From assembly GCA_043777315.1 (NCBI GenBank), contig JAYVPW010000183.1, forward strand, positions 1-14,614: a stretch of 14,614 bases of DNA, in the 5' to 3' direction. Both the position numbers and the translations under genes were made by a program. This document shows, in pieces, positions 5,322 through 12,464 of this stretch. Source of the DNA: CAIURC01 sp043777315 (GTDB taxonomy: Bacteria > Verrucomicrobiota > Verrucomicrobiia > Chthoniobacterales > Chthoniobacteraceae). Within the stretch, counting starts at the first letter, position 1, and each line of letters begins with the position of its first letter. The notes beneath the pieces are model-generated. The model was not told the DNA's origin. It worked only from the letters and a program-made list of their open reading frames with translations, and did not search any database.

Positions 5322-6181
5322 AGACACTCACCGAAGCCCAGCGCCGCCGGGTCGCGGAGATCAACGTCGAGATCGCGCGTCTGCGCCGTGAACAGGCGGG
5401 GCGCGTCCGGGCCGGCATGGCGGTGTTTCTCGCGATCGTCGCGCTGTTCATCCTTGCTCCCGAGGCGATCGGAAAGTCGCACGAGCTCGTGCCGCCGCCG
5501 AAGGCCGCCGTGTGGCTGCCGATGCTGCCGCCTGTGCAGGCCGGGTTCCCGCGCGACGGCTGGGTGCTCGCGGATGTGTTCTCCCAGCTTCCCTCAGGTG
5601 AGATCGAGAACTGGCTGATGCGCCTGGCCGGCGTGCTGAGTCTTGTGTTTCTCGGGCTCGCGACGCGCAGGGCATGGGTGGACAACTTCGGGCGCAAGCC
5701 GCCGGTAGATGACGCGATCGAGACGCTGCGCAAACAACTGGACGGCCTCGCGCCGAGCGCGAAGGTGGACAAGCTCATCGAGCAAATCGGCTCCGCAGCC
5801 ACGCGCGAGGAGCTGTCGAAAGTGATGACGCTTCTCATGGAAAAGGAGCGTGATCTGGGCGCGCAGATCAAGGAGGGGCGGGCCTACGCGCACGACAGTG
5901 TCCACACCATGCGCGCCGAGCTGCAGGCATCGCTGCTCACAGCGACCGCGCGGGAGGATCGCGTCACACAGAAGATTGAGGCGCTGTCCAAGGACATGAG
6001 CCGGGAGCGGAGCGCCTCGGTCGCCAAGATCCACGAACGCATCGAGGCCACGAGCAACGCGCAGCGCGCTGAATTTGAAGCCAAGCTGCGCATCGTCCAT
6101 GAGGACATCACCGGGCTGCCGGGGCGGCTGCTCACCCTGCTGCAGCAGACCGGCCAGATCGGCCGCGGAGGGAAGGCATGA
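5318..6181 (+). CDS. Membrane and coiled-coil protein at the Mu gp25 position, 287 aa
   Basis: The ATG at 5318 overlaps the endolysin stop and is preceded by GGAGGG at 5302-5307. The N-terminal helix is charged (residues 6-30). TM1 lies at about 32-48 (AGMAVFLAIVALFILAP), followed by a roughly 50-residue Pro-rich loop and TM2 at about 99-117 (WLMRLAGVLSLVFLGLA). A long charged coiled coil covers about 130-280. Mu gp25 (DUF2730-type) also pairs a membrane anchor with a coiled coil just upstream of the packaging genes, but is much shorter and has one helix, so homology is inference. The protein may be membrane-attached during assembly or lysis. The gene ends in ATGA with the next. Confidence 0.55.
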   Translation: MKTLTEAQRRRVAEINVEIARLRREQAGRVRAGMAVFLAIVALFILAPEAIGKSHELVPPPKAAVWLPMLPPVQAGFPRDGWVLADVFSQLPSGEIENWLMRLAGVLSLVFLGLATRRAWVDNFGRKPPVDDAIETLRKQLDGLAPSAKVDKLIEQIGSAATREELSKVMTLLMEKERDLGAQIKEGRAYAHDSVHTMRAELQASLLTATAREDRVTQKIEALSKDMSRERSASVAKIHERIEATSNAQRAEFEAKLRIVHEDITGLPGRLLTLLQQTGQIGRGGKA

Positions 6182-6444
6182 ACGAGCCGGCCCACACGCG
6201 AGTCTATTTCCGGCTCGTGCTGGCGATCGCCCAGCGAGCGCGCGAGAGCACGCCGGTGCCTGAGCGCACGCTCTTCGAGAGCGTGCGCCGCCTGAGCCGC
6301 GAGCCGCTGTCGGTCGCCGAATTCCGCGGTGCGCTCCAGTGGAACGAGCAGCACGGGTACGCCGAGCGCAGCTTCGACGACGTGGCGGACACCTACGCGT
6401 GGGCACTCACGGCTGCCGGGCTGAAGAAGGAGGGCGCACGATGA
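6178..6444 (+). CDS. Winged-helix-like small protein, 88 aa
   Basis: The ATG at 6178 overlaps the preceding stop. The fold reads as a winged helix: helix 1 (YFRLVLAIAQRARES), helix 2 (ERTLFESVRRLSR), recognition-type helix (SVAEFRGALQWNEQHGYAE), then a wing-like strand pair (SFDDVADTYAWALTAAG). It sits at the place of Mu gp26, directly before the packaging genes, and could be a DNA-binding packaging or regulatory factor. It is followed, through another ATGA, by the repeat-bearing 83-aa ORF rather than directly by the terminase genes. Confidence 0.55.
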   Translation: MNEPAHTRVYFRLVLAIAQRARESTPVPERTLFESVRRLSREPLSVAEFRGALQWNEQHGYAERSFDDVADTYAWALTAAGLKKEGAR

Positions 6445-6692
6445 TCTTTCACACTTTGAACCACAGAGGTTCACAGAGGATGCACAGAGGAACCACGGAG
6501 GCTTTGTGCTCCTCTGTGAATACCTCCGTGCTCCTCTGTGGTTTCTCGGGCGCGCGGGGCGTCCGGCCGGCACACGGCACAGTTGCGGCGTGCAAGCGCG
6601 CGCGTCGCTTTGATCGCCAGCCGTTGATCGCGGCCCGGTCCGCGCGCGTTCCGCAGCACCCCGCACATCTTCCCGGAGGCACGCATGAATGA
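6441..6692 (+). CDS. Repeat-derived coupled ORF, 83 aa
   Basis: The ATG at 6441 overlaps the stop of the winged-helix gene and has a strong AAGGAGGG at 6427-6434. The TGA at 6690-6692 overlaps the ATG of the next gene. The frame stays open across a palindromic repeat element (6459-6544) that supplies residues about 7-35. The rest is Arg/Ala/Pro-rich, with no motif. Two explanations fit. It may be a small gene colonised by a repeat in frame. Alternatively, it is a non-functional spacer kept open so that translation carries on from one gene to the next. It is not recognised as any known family. Confidence 0.35.
   Translation: MIFHTLNHRGSQRMHRGTTEALCSSVNTSVLLCGFSGARGVRPAHGTVAACKRARRFDRQPLIAARSARVPQHPAHLPGGTHE
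6459..6544. repeat. Palindromic element of CACAGAGG units
   Basis: The left arm consists of about 11-bp units AACCACAGAGG, TTCACAGAGG, ATGCACAGAGG and AACCACGGAGG (6459-6501). The right arm carries their complements: CCTCTGTGAA (6511-6520), CCTCCGTG (6523-6530) and CCTCTGTGGTT (6533-6543). The loop is about 9 nt. AACCACAGAGG and TTCACAGAGG pair perfectly with their partners. This kind of ACCACAGAG repeat is common as a dispersed intergenic element in many environmental bacterial genomes. Here it sits inside a phage operon. Confidence 0.85.
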
Positions 6693-7363
6693 GCAATCCA
6701 AGCCCGAACTCCTCCGCGTTCTGGATGCCTGCAACCGCGTTGCGGCGCGGCCGGAAAAAAGTGCGGCCCGAGGCGGTCCTGAAGAATCTGCTGCGGCCCG
6801 CCCAGGAGCTGATCGTGGAGTGGAGCCAGCGGCCCGAGGATCGCGACGTGGACAAGGAACCGATCAAGGGCACGGGCGGAGTGCCGTACGCGCTCACGCA
6901 ACTGGCGGACTTTGCGAGGCTGGCTGCGCGTCCCGAATTGGCCGTCGCGCAAAGCACGCTCTACGACTTCTTGCAGTGGTTCTCCTTGGAGCGGGACTTG
7001 GAGATTTCATTCGAGCGCGAGCAGCAGGTGCTGGCGAAAACGGGCGATGCGAAGCTCGCGCGCTCGGCGGGCGAGACACTGCTCATGCGGCTCGGCCTGG
7101 CAACGCAGGCCCCGAAGCTCATCCAGGCCGCGGCACAGATCGCGGATTCGCGGCGCTCGCTGGACCTCACCGAGGAGAGCGGGCGCACGAAGGCCCGGCA
7201 GAAGGATGCGCAGATCCGGCAGAAGGATGCGGACCTGAGCCTCGCCGAGCGGCGCGTGGTCCTCTTGGAAAAGAAGATCACCGAGGCGCAGAAGGCCCTC
7301 GGCGACAAGTCACTCACCGGCGCGGAGCAAGCCGCGCGCATCCGGGAGATTTTCAAGAAGTGA
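6689..7363 (+). CDS. Small terminase candidate (Mu gp27 position), 224 aa
   Basis: The start chosen is ATG 6689, 9 nt after GGAGG (6675-6679) and overlapping the preceding stop; ATG 6685, 4 nt upstream, is in another frame. The N-terminus is basic (ALRRGRKKVRPEAVLK). Residues about 60-120 are helical, with a YDFLQWFSLERDLEISF segment resembling the central helix of DUF3486 proteins (Mu gp27). Residues 150-224 are a charged coiled coil with a repeated RQKDA motif (ARQKDAQIRQKDADL). The gene lies directly before the large terminase, overlapping it in GTGA. It probably recognises packaging DNA and recruits the large subunit. No HTH is obvious by eye, so the function rests mainly on position. Confidence 0.6.
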   Translation: MSNPSPNSSAFWMPATALRRGRKKVRPEAVLKNLLRPAQELIVEWSQRPEDRDVDKEPIKGTGGVPYALTQLADFARLAARPELAVAQSTLYDFLQWFSLERDLEISFEREQQVLAKTGDAKLARSAGETLLMRLGLATQAPKLIQAAAQIADSRRSLDLTEESGRTKARQKDAQIRQKDADLSLAERRVVLLEKKITEAQKALGDKSLTGAEQAARIREIFKK

Positions 7364-8907
7364 ACGGCATTCCACATAGGGCCGGGGGCGATGAAGCATC
7401 CGCCAGTAGCGTCGAAAGCGCGAAGGACAAGTGCGCGGAGCTAGCCCCCGGCCAGATTTTTACGAGGGCGATCTCCCCGCTCGATCTCCTCCTGCCCTAC
7501 CAGCACCGCTGGGTCGGCGACGCGGCGAAGTTCAAGATCGGCGTGCAGTCGCGGCAGACGGGCAAGTCCTTCGGCACGGCGTGCGAGGCCGTGGTGGATT
7601 GCCTCACCGACCCTGGCACGAAGTGGGTCTGTCTCTCCGCCGGAGAACGGCAGGCGCTGGAATGGCTGGAGAAATCGAAGGAATGGGCGGAGGCCTTCCG
7701 GCTGGCGATCGAGAGCTACGCGGAAGAGCGCGCGATCGGCGAGGCGCTGCTGAAGCAAGCGGAGATCCGCTTTGCCAACGGCTCGCGCATCATCGCCATC
7801 CCGGCGAACCCGAGCACGGCCCGCGGCTACTCGGCGAACATCATCCTCGACGAGTTCGCGTACCACGAGGACCCGGACAAGATATGGGCGGCGATGTTCC
7901 CCTCGCTCACGAATCCGCTCGCGGGCACTTTCATGCAGCGGGTGCGGGCGCTCTACGCCGGCGAGAGCACGGACATCACGCGCGACATGAAGATCCGCAT
8001 CGTCTCGACCTTCAACGGCCGCGAGAACAAGTTCTACGACCTTTGGGAAAAGCGCGCGGAGAACGGCTATAGCGGGCACCTCGTCACCATCTACGACGCC
8101 ATCGAAGACGGCCTGCCGGTGGATGCCGAGAAGCTGAAGGCGGGTCTCGATGACGCGGACGCCTGGGCGCAGGAATACGAGTGCGTCCCGACCGACACGA
8201 GCAACGTCCTGCTCCCCTACGACCTCATCGCGCTCGCCGAGAGCGCCGACGCCACCGAGGCGTGCGACCCCGCGCTCTACGAATCCCGCCGCGGCTCGCG
8301 CCACCCGCTCTACTGCGGGATCGACTTTGGCCGCTCGAACGATCCGACCGTCTGCTGGACGCTCGAACAGATCGGCGACATCCTCTGGACGCGCGAGGTG
8401 CTCATCCTCCGCAAGACGGATACGCCCGACCAGATCGCCATCCTCGCCTCGCGCATCCGTGCCGCGCAGAAGACGGTGCTCGACTACACCGGCCCCGGCA
8501 TCGGCTTTGGCGACTACGCCGCGCGGCAGCCCGGCGTCGGCGAATGGAAGCCGGAGGATCATCTGTATGGCAAAGTCGTGAAGTTCACCTTCACGCCGAA
8601 GAGCAAGCGGCTGCTCTTCCCCACCCTGCGCCGGAAGTTCGAGGCCCCGACGAAAGTCCGCGTGCCGATCAGCCGCGCCATCCGCGAAGACCTGCACGCC
8701 ATGCAGCAGGTCGTGCTGAACGGCGAGTACAGCTACTGGGCGCCGCGCACCCGTGAAGGCCACAGTGACCGCTGCACCGCGCTCGCGCTGGCCGTCCATG
8801 CCGCGGGCGACGGCACGCTCGCCGCTGTCGGCAGCCGCGTGGCCATCCGCGGCAACGAACGCACCGGCCGTGGCGGTATGAGCCGCAACATCGGAGGGAT
8901 GCTATGA
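7360..8907 (+). CDS. terL: Terminase large subunit (Mu gp28-like), 515 aa
   Basis: The start chosen is GTG 7360, overlapping the previous stop (GTGA); the frame is also open leftward to 6685, but that part is a shadow of the small-terminase gene. The ATPase half has Walker A GVQSRQTGKS (61-70) and Walker B NIILDEFAYH (160-169, Asp164-Glu165), with a coupling-type STFNGREN segment further on. The RNase H-like nuclease half has CGIDFGRSND (Asp322), VLDYTGPGIGFGD (Asp375) and HSDRCTALALAVHAA (Asp470), which is the expected three-acid set. The enzyme pumps DNA into the prohead and cuts the concatemer or, in Mu-type phages, host-flanked DNA. Its length is usual for Mu gp28 proteins. The stop overlaps an ATG of the 79-aa repeat ORF. 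Confidence 0.92.
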   Translation: MNGIPHRAGGDEASASSVESAKDKCAELAPGQIFTRAISPLDLLLPYQHRWVGDAAKFKIGVQSRQTGKSFGTACEAVVDCLTDPGTKWVCLSAGERQALEWLEKSKEWAEAFRLAIESYAEERAIGEALLKQAEIRFANGSRIIAIPANPSTARGYSANIILDEFAYHEDPDKIWAAMFPSLTNPLAGTFMQRVRALYAGESTDITRDMKIRIVSTFNGRENKFYDLWEKRAENGYSGHLVTIYDAIEDGLPVDAEKLKAGLDDADAWAQEYECVPTDTSNVLLPYDLIALAESADATEACDPALYESRRGSRHPLYCGIDFGRSNDPTVCWTLEQIGDILWTREVLILRKTDTPDQIAILASRIRAAQKTVLDYTGPGIGFGDYAARQPGVGEWKPEDHLYGKVVKFTFTPKSKRLLFPTLRRKFEAPTKVRVPISRAIREDLHAMQQVVLNGEYSYWAPRTREGHSDRCTALALAVHAAGDGTLAAVGSRVAIRGNERTGRGGMSRNIGGML

Positions 8908-9143
8908 ATATTTGCACCGCGAAGCAGCGAAGATGCGCAAGAAAAGCAGCAGGAGCGGGGAGCAAAGATCAAACCGCCAAACTCCGCCTGAGTCATCTTC
9001 GCCGCTTCGCTTCTTCGCGGTGCCCTAGAACGCCCGCCAGCGCGTTTTCCGCCCCGGAGCCCCGCGAGGATGGGGTCCGCGCAGTTTGCACGCCGTTTCC
9101 GTGCGTATGCAGAGCCTTTGGGAAAGGAGGGCAACCCGCATGA
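8904..9143 (+). CDS. Repeat-derived coupled ORF, 79 aa
   Basis: The ATG at 8904 overlaps the terminase stop and follows GGAGGG (8893-8898). The TGA at 9141-9143 overlaps the portal ATG. A palindromic CGAAG-type repeat fills about half of it (8914-9023), giving a Lys/Arg-rich, Cys-containing product with no motif. In Mu the portal follows the terminase directly, so this ORF is extra. It repeats the layout of the 83-aa ORF at 6441: coupled at both ends, with a repeat just after the start codon. It may be a degenerate gene or a translational bridge. Confidence 0.35.
   Translation: MNICTAKQRRCARKAAGAGSKDQTAKLRLSHLRRFASSRCPRTPASAFSAPEPREDGVRAVCTPFPCVCRAFGKGGQPA
8914..9023. repeat. Inverted CGAAG-type dispersed repeat
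   Basis: The left arm GCACCGCGAAGCAGCGAAG (8914-8932) pairs with CTTCGCTTCTTCGCGGTGC (9005-9023) at 18 of 19 positions, with about 72 nt between the arms. The left arm recurs exactly at 10511-10529 inside the portal gene. Repeats of this ACCGCGAAG type are common dispersed elements in many bacterial genomes. Confidence 0.85.
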
Positions 9144-11041
9144 TCGCGAAGAATCCCCGCATCAATGGGAGTCGGCACGCATCCGCCACGGCGAATGCCG
9201 CCTCGCTGGTTCCGCCGTCCGCCCCGGCGTTCACGGCCTCGACCGTCGAGCTGGCCCGCCGGATGCGCTTCAACCCGCTCCGCATGGTCTCGCCGGAGAA
9301 CCTCGCGGCGGCGCACGACCACTTCGACCTCGGCTACCTGTGGCAGGGCGCGCTGTTCTGGGATGCGATGGTCCGGCGGGATGACACGCTGAGCTTCGTC
9401 GTGCCGCAGCTCCAGAACGCCATCGCGGCAAAGCCCTGGGGCGTGCAGAAGCGCAAGGGGGCCGATCCCGTCGAGTCCGCGCGCCACGCGGCGGCGCTGG
9501 AATACTTCTACGCGAACGTCACGGCGGTGGATGCGTTCGACAAGAACATCCGCGGCGACCGGCACCTGCTGCTCAAGCAGATGGGCCTCGCGCACGCCAT
9601 GCGTTACGCGGTGCATCACTTCGTCTGGAAGCCTGGCAAGGGCAAGATGATCGAAGTCGAGGGCGCTGCGCCGGTGCCCGCGCTGACGGCGGAGATGGAA
9701 TACGTCCCGCTCTGGTTCTTCGAGAACACCTCCGGGACGCTGCGCCTGCTGAAGCATGGCGGCTACGGTGGCATCGGCGAGGACCTCGACTGGAATGGCG
9801 AATGGATGGTGACGAGCGGCGAAGGCGCGATGTTCGCCGCGGCCGGGTGCTACATCTTCAAGCGGCTCACCTTCCAGGACTGGACGATCTACAACGAGCG
9901 CTACGGCCAGCAGAAGGTGATCGGCATGACCACCGCCCGCGCCGACAGCGACGCGGGCCGCGCGCTCACGACCATCGTGCAGGAGTTCAACGGCGACATG
10001 GGCATCGCGCTCCACGAATGCCAGGGCACCGACAAGCCGCCGATCTCGCTCCTCGGGCCGGAGGGCACGGCGAGTGTGGATGTCTTCGAGCGCTTTCTCG
10101 ACCGGCAGGATGAGAAGATGACCGTGATGTTCCGCGGCGGTGCGCAGGCGAATGTCGCGAGCAAGGACAACGAGCACGGCATCACCGCGCAGATCAATGA
10201 GACTGAGGCGCTGGAGAACGCGCACTGCGCGAACATCGCGAGCGCCTGCCGGACGTTCATCGACCGCGCCGTCATCCGCTACTGCTTTGGCGAAGACGTG
10301 GAACCGCTGGCCTACTTCGGCCTGCCGGACATGGACGACGAGGATGCCACGCAGCTCCGCGAGAACGCCGGCTTCCTCGCCGACCGCGGCGGCCGTGTGG
10401 ACCTGCCGAACATCGCCGACCGCCTCGGCATCCCGCTGCTCGATGAGACCGCCGACGAGGCCGACATGCTGCAGGCCATCGGCAACGCCGCTGCAAAAGG
10501 CGGGGATGAGGCACCGCGAAGCAGCGAAGGAGCGAAGAGCACCGGGAATACCGCGCGCCTCTCGCGCTTGCAGCAGCTCGTCGAGGACGCACTGCGGACC
10601 GCGAATGCCGGGATGGCGGACGAAGCACGCGACGATCACGGGCGATGGACCGCCGACGCGAGTGCCGGCACGGTCCACCCGGACGAAGCACGGCGCCAGC
10701 TGCGCGAGGGGATCCACACGACAGACGCGCTCGGAAATCCGGCGACGTTTGACGCGCACATCCTCGAACACTGGGATGCGGAAGCGCACTCGCAGCGTGC
10801 GCAGGACCGCCGGCTCCGCCGCCTGCCCGATGCCATTGCGGCCGTCGAACATCCGCACGAGGTATGGCAGGGGGACAAGCAGACCGTGCATCTGCGCGTC
10901 TTCGAGGATGAGAAATCCAAGCGCCGTCACATGGCCGGCATGATCATGGAAAACGGAAAGGCTCGCACTTTCTTCCACGGCACCCGCGCGAAGGAACTTC
11001 AGAACCTCAGGAAAGGAGTCCGCCTCTATGCTCGCCCGTAA
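9140..11041 (+). CDS. Portal protein (DUF935/Mu gp29-like) with nuclease-like C-terminal tail, 633 aa
   Basis: The ATG at 9140 has AAAGGAGGG (9124-9131) before it. Residues about 35-450 read as a DUF935 portal: N-terminal arm (NPLRMVSPENLAAAHDHFD), the region with PLWFFENTSG and DWTIYNERYGQQK, and a long helix region ending near DVEPLAYFGLP. The portal is the dodecameric DNA channel at the head vertex. The core is followed at residues 457-468 by a dispersed repeat in frame. A linker with DDHGRWTAD (from about 498) comes next, and the last 70 residues (LPDAIAAVEHPHEVW to TFFHGTRAKELQNLRKGV) resemble the PBECR nuclease-like domains usually found at the C-terminus of Mu-F-type head proteins. No separate F-like gene follows. 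The portal call is strong. The tail call is by motif reading only. Confidence 0.82.
   Translation: MIAKNPRINGSRHASATANAASLVPPSAPAFTASTVELARRMRFNPLRMVSPENLAAAHDHFDLGYLWQGALFWDAMVRRDDTLSFVVPQLQNAIAAKPWGVQKRKGADPVESARHAAALEYFYANVTAVDAFDKNIRGDRHLLLKQMGLAHAMRYAVHHFVWKPGKGKMIEVEGAAPVPALTAEMEYVPLWFFENTSGTLRLLKHGGYGGIGEDLDWNGEWMVTSGEGAMFAAAGCYIFKRLTFQDWTIYNERYGQQKVIGMTTARADSDAGRALTTIVQEFNGDMGIALHECQGTDKPPISLLGPEGTASVDVFERFLDRQDEKMTVMFRGGAQANVASKDNEHGITAQINETEALENAHCANIASACRTFIDRAVIRYCFGEDVEPLAYFGLPDMDDEDATQLRENAGFLADRGGRVDLPNIADRLGIPLLDETADEADMLQAIGNAAAKGGDEAPRSSEGAKSTGNTARLSRLQQLVEDALRTANAGMADEARDDHGRWTADASAGTVHPDEARRQLREGIHTTDALGNPATFDAHILEHWDAEAHSQRAQDRRLRRLPDAIAAVEHPHEVWQGDKQTVHLRVFEDEKSKRRHMAGMIMENGKARTFFHGTRAKELQNLRKGVRLYARP
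10511..10543. repeat. CGAAG-type repeat inserted in the portal reading frame
   Basis: GCACCGCGAAGCAGCGAAG is an exact copy of the arm at 8914-8932, followed by GAGCGAAGAGCACC. It encodes residues of the APRSSEGAKST stretch and keeps the frame. It lies just where the DUF935 core ends and the tail begins. Confidence 0.85.
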
Positions 11042-12464
11042 TCTCAAGAAAAAGGGCCGGGCGTGCGGATCAGTCACACCGGCCGGCTTCGAGGGTATAG
11101 CCACTGTCGGCACCCTCTCGGCAACGCAAAGCCTACGCCTGGACGGCACGCCCGCAAGGCCAATTTTCCGCACCGCCAACTCCGCCGTCGCCGCACCCGA
11201 GCCGCTGCTCGGCAGCATCACTTCGGCCAATGCGCTTGTGCGTGATGGCGAGATGCCCGCGGATGGCTGGTATCTCGCGGCCCCCTTCGGCGAGCATCCG
11301 TCGCCGAACGGCGCATACACACAGGTCTTCGGCATGACGGAGGCGCAGGACATCCTGCGGTCGTGGAATTCGATGCCAGCAAAGGCGTTTCGCGTGGTGA
11401 AGAATCTGAAGCACACGCGCAAGCTCAAGATGTCTGCGCCGATCTTCGCCGCGCCGCCAGGGCAGCCGCACCCGGATGAGGATTACGCCAACTGGTCGCC
11501 GCTCAATGAGCTTGCGAGCTTCGGCGAACTTCGCACCTCGAACGCGGGCCTTGAAGTGTATGTGACCTGGAACGCCGCGGGCATGAAGACCCGCGAGCGC
11601 GGCCCGCTGCATCCCTCGATCAACTGGTGGCACAGCCCGCCGGATGCGACGGGCAAGGTCTATCCCGGACACATCGAGAGCATCACGCTCACGCGCACGC
11701 CGAACATCCCCACCGTCCCCGCGTGGACGGCGAACACTCTCCCCGGCACTTCGCCGGAAACTCTCGCCGGCACTCCGCAGGCAGACAACGCAAACCAAAC
11801 CGCAAACACACAGCCAATGAATCCAGAACAACTCAACGCGCTGCGGAAGTCGCTCGGCCTGCCCGAGACGGCCGATCCCGCGGCGTGCATCCAAGCCGCG
11901 ACGACTGCGAATGCCGCACTCGCGACTCTCGCCGAGCGCGATGGCGCGCTCTCCACGGCCAACTCCACCCTCACGACGCTCAACACCGAACGCGACACGC
12001 TGCGCACGCAGCACGGCGCGATCGCCACCGAGCGCGACGGACTCAGGACCGCCCACGCCACGCTCACGACCGAGCGGGACACCCTGCGGACGGCAAACGC
12101 CGCCGAGCGCAAGTCCTTCCTCGACCTCGCGCAGAAGATCGGCGCGATCACGCCCGCGGAACGCGAGGCGTTCGACACCCGCATCAGCACGGCGAACACC
12201 CGCGAAGCGGCGGTCGCGGAGATCATCGGCGCGACGGACAAGCCCGCGCGCAAGGCGATGAACACGCAGTCCGTCGAGATCAACGGCACGCGCCTCGATC
12301 TCTCCACCGCCAATGCCCGGCAGGGCGCGCTGCAGTCCGAAGTGAGCAAGCGCATGAAGGCCAACGGCACGGACTACGACACCGAGTTCGCCGCCGTGAA
12401 GAAGGACAAGAATTTCTCGGCGCTCTTCGCCGCGATGCAGGACCCGACGAAAGCCGCGGCCTGA
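11028..12464 (+). CDS. Phage maturation protease/scaffold (Mu I/Z-like), 478 aa
   Basis: The ATG at 11028 overlaps the end of the portal gene by 14 nt and is preceded by AAAGGAG. Residues about 60-235 are the protease part: DGEMPADGWYLAAP, then SAPIFAA, a WNAAG segment and the closing SITLTRTPNIPTVPAW (about 217-232), matching the order of blocks in Mu protease I proteins, where the last block is usually ALTNxP. Residues 236-262 are a Thr/Asn/Gln-rich linker. Residues 263-478 are scaffold: a coiled coil with three 14-residue TERD repeats (320-361), and a C-terminal helical end that likely binds the capsid protein. In Mu the scaffold Z is made from an internal start within I, and a fitting start exists here at 11817. 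The catalytic Ser/His could not be assigned by eye. Confidence 0.75.
   Translation: MLARNLKKKGRACGSVTPAGFEGIATVGTLSATQSLRLDGTPARPIFRTANSAVAAPEPLLGSITSANALVRDGEMPADGWYLAAPFGEHPSPNGAYTQVFGMTEAQDILRSWNSMPAKAFRVVKNLKHTRKLKMSAPIFAAPPGQPHPDEDYANWSPLNELASFGELRTSNAGLEVYVTWNAAGMKTRERGPLHPSINWWHSPPDATGKVYPGHIESITLTRTPNIPTVPAWTANTLPGTSPETLAGTPQADNANQTANTQPMNPEQLNALRKSLGLPETADPAACIQAATTANAALATLAERDGALSTANSTLTTLNTERDTLRTQHGAIATERDGLRTAHATLTTERDTLRTANAAERKSFLDLAQKIGAITPAEREAFDTRISTANTREAAVAEIIGATDKPARKAMNTQSVEINGTRLDLSTANARQGALQSEVSKRMKANGTDYDTEFAAVKKDKNFSALFAAMQDPTKAAA
11781..11816 (+). promoter_or_regulatory. A/C-rich stretch before internal scaffold start
   Basis: Thirty-six nt without any T and with 31 A or C lie directly before the in-frame ATG 11817. 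They look like the intergenic leaders at 12465-12498 and 13571-13608 although inside a coding region, where they encode the linker ADNANQTANTQP. This supports an internal ribosome entry. Confidence 0.4.
11817..12464 (+). CDS. Internal in-frame scaffold protein (Mu Z-like), 215 aa
   Basis: An ATG at codon 264 of the protease gene starts MNPEQLNALRKSLGLPET, a typical N-terminus of a separate scaffold product. It follows an unstructured A/C-rich stretch like those before the free-standing genes downstream. The product would consist of the coiled coil and the capsid-binding end only. Mu, and lambda with Nu3 inside C, make their scaffolds in the same nested way. There is no Shine-Dalgarno, so this rests on analogy and on the leader. 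Confidence 0.45.
   Translation: MNPEQLNALRKSLGLPETADPAACIQAATTANAALATLAERDGALSTANSTLTTLNTERDTLRTQHGAIATERDGLRTAHATLTTERDTLRTANAAERKSFLDLAQKIGAITPAEREAFDTRISTANTREAAVAEIIGATDKPARKAMNTQSVEINGTRLDLSTANARQGALQSEVSKRMKANGTDYDTEFAAVKKDKNFSALFAAMQDPTKAAA
11985..12110 (+). repeat. Three 42-bp / 14-residue coiled-coil repeats
   Basis: The units start at 11985, 12027 and 12069 and encode TERDTLRTQHGAIA, TERDGLRTAHATLT and TERDTLRTANAAER. The period of two heptads fits a rod in the scaffold. The DNA has diverged at third positions, so the repeat is old and kept at protein level. Confidence 0.75.

Noticed and set aside
6459..6544. Spaced CACAGAGG units suggestive of a CRISPR-like array
   Set aside because: Units are about 11 bp with no unique spacers, and the second half is the inverse complement of the first, so it is a palindromic element.
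6685..8907. A single 740-codon plus-strand frame that could be read as a fusion upstream of the large terminase
   Set aside because: The part before 7360 overlaps the well-formed 224-aa gene in another frame, is Gly/Arg/Ala-rich with no motif, and a GTGA overlap gives a normal terminase start at 7360.
8993..11428. An 811-codon minus-strand ORF opposite portal and protease genes
   Set aside because: It is an antisense shadow caused by GC-rich third positions. It has no motif, and the plus-strand genes have clear families and coupled starts.
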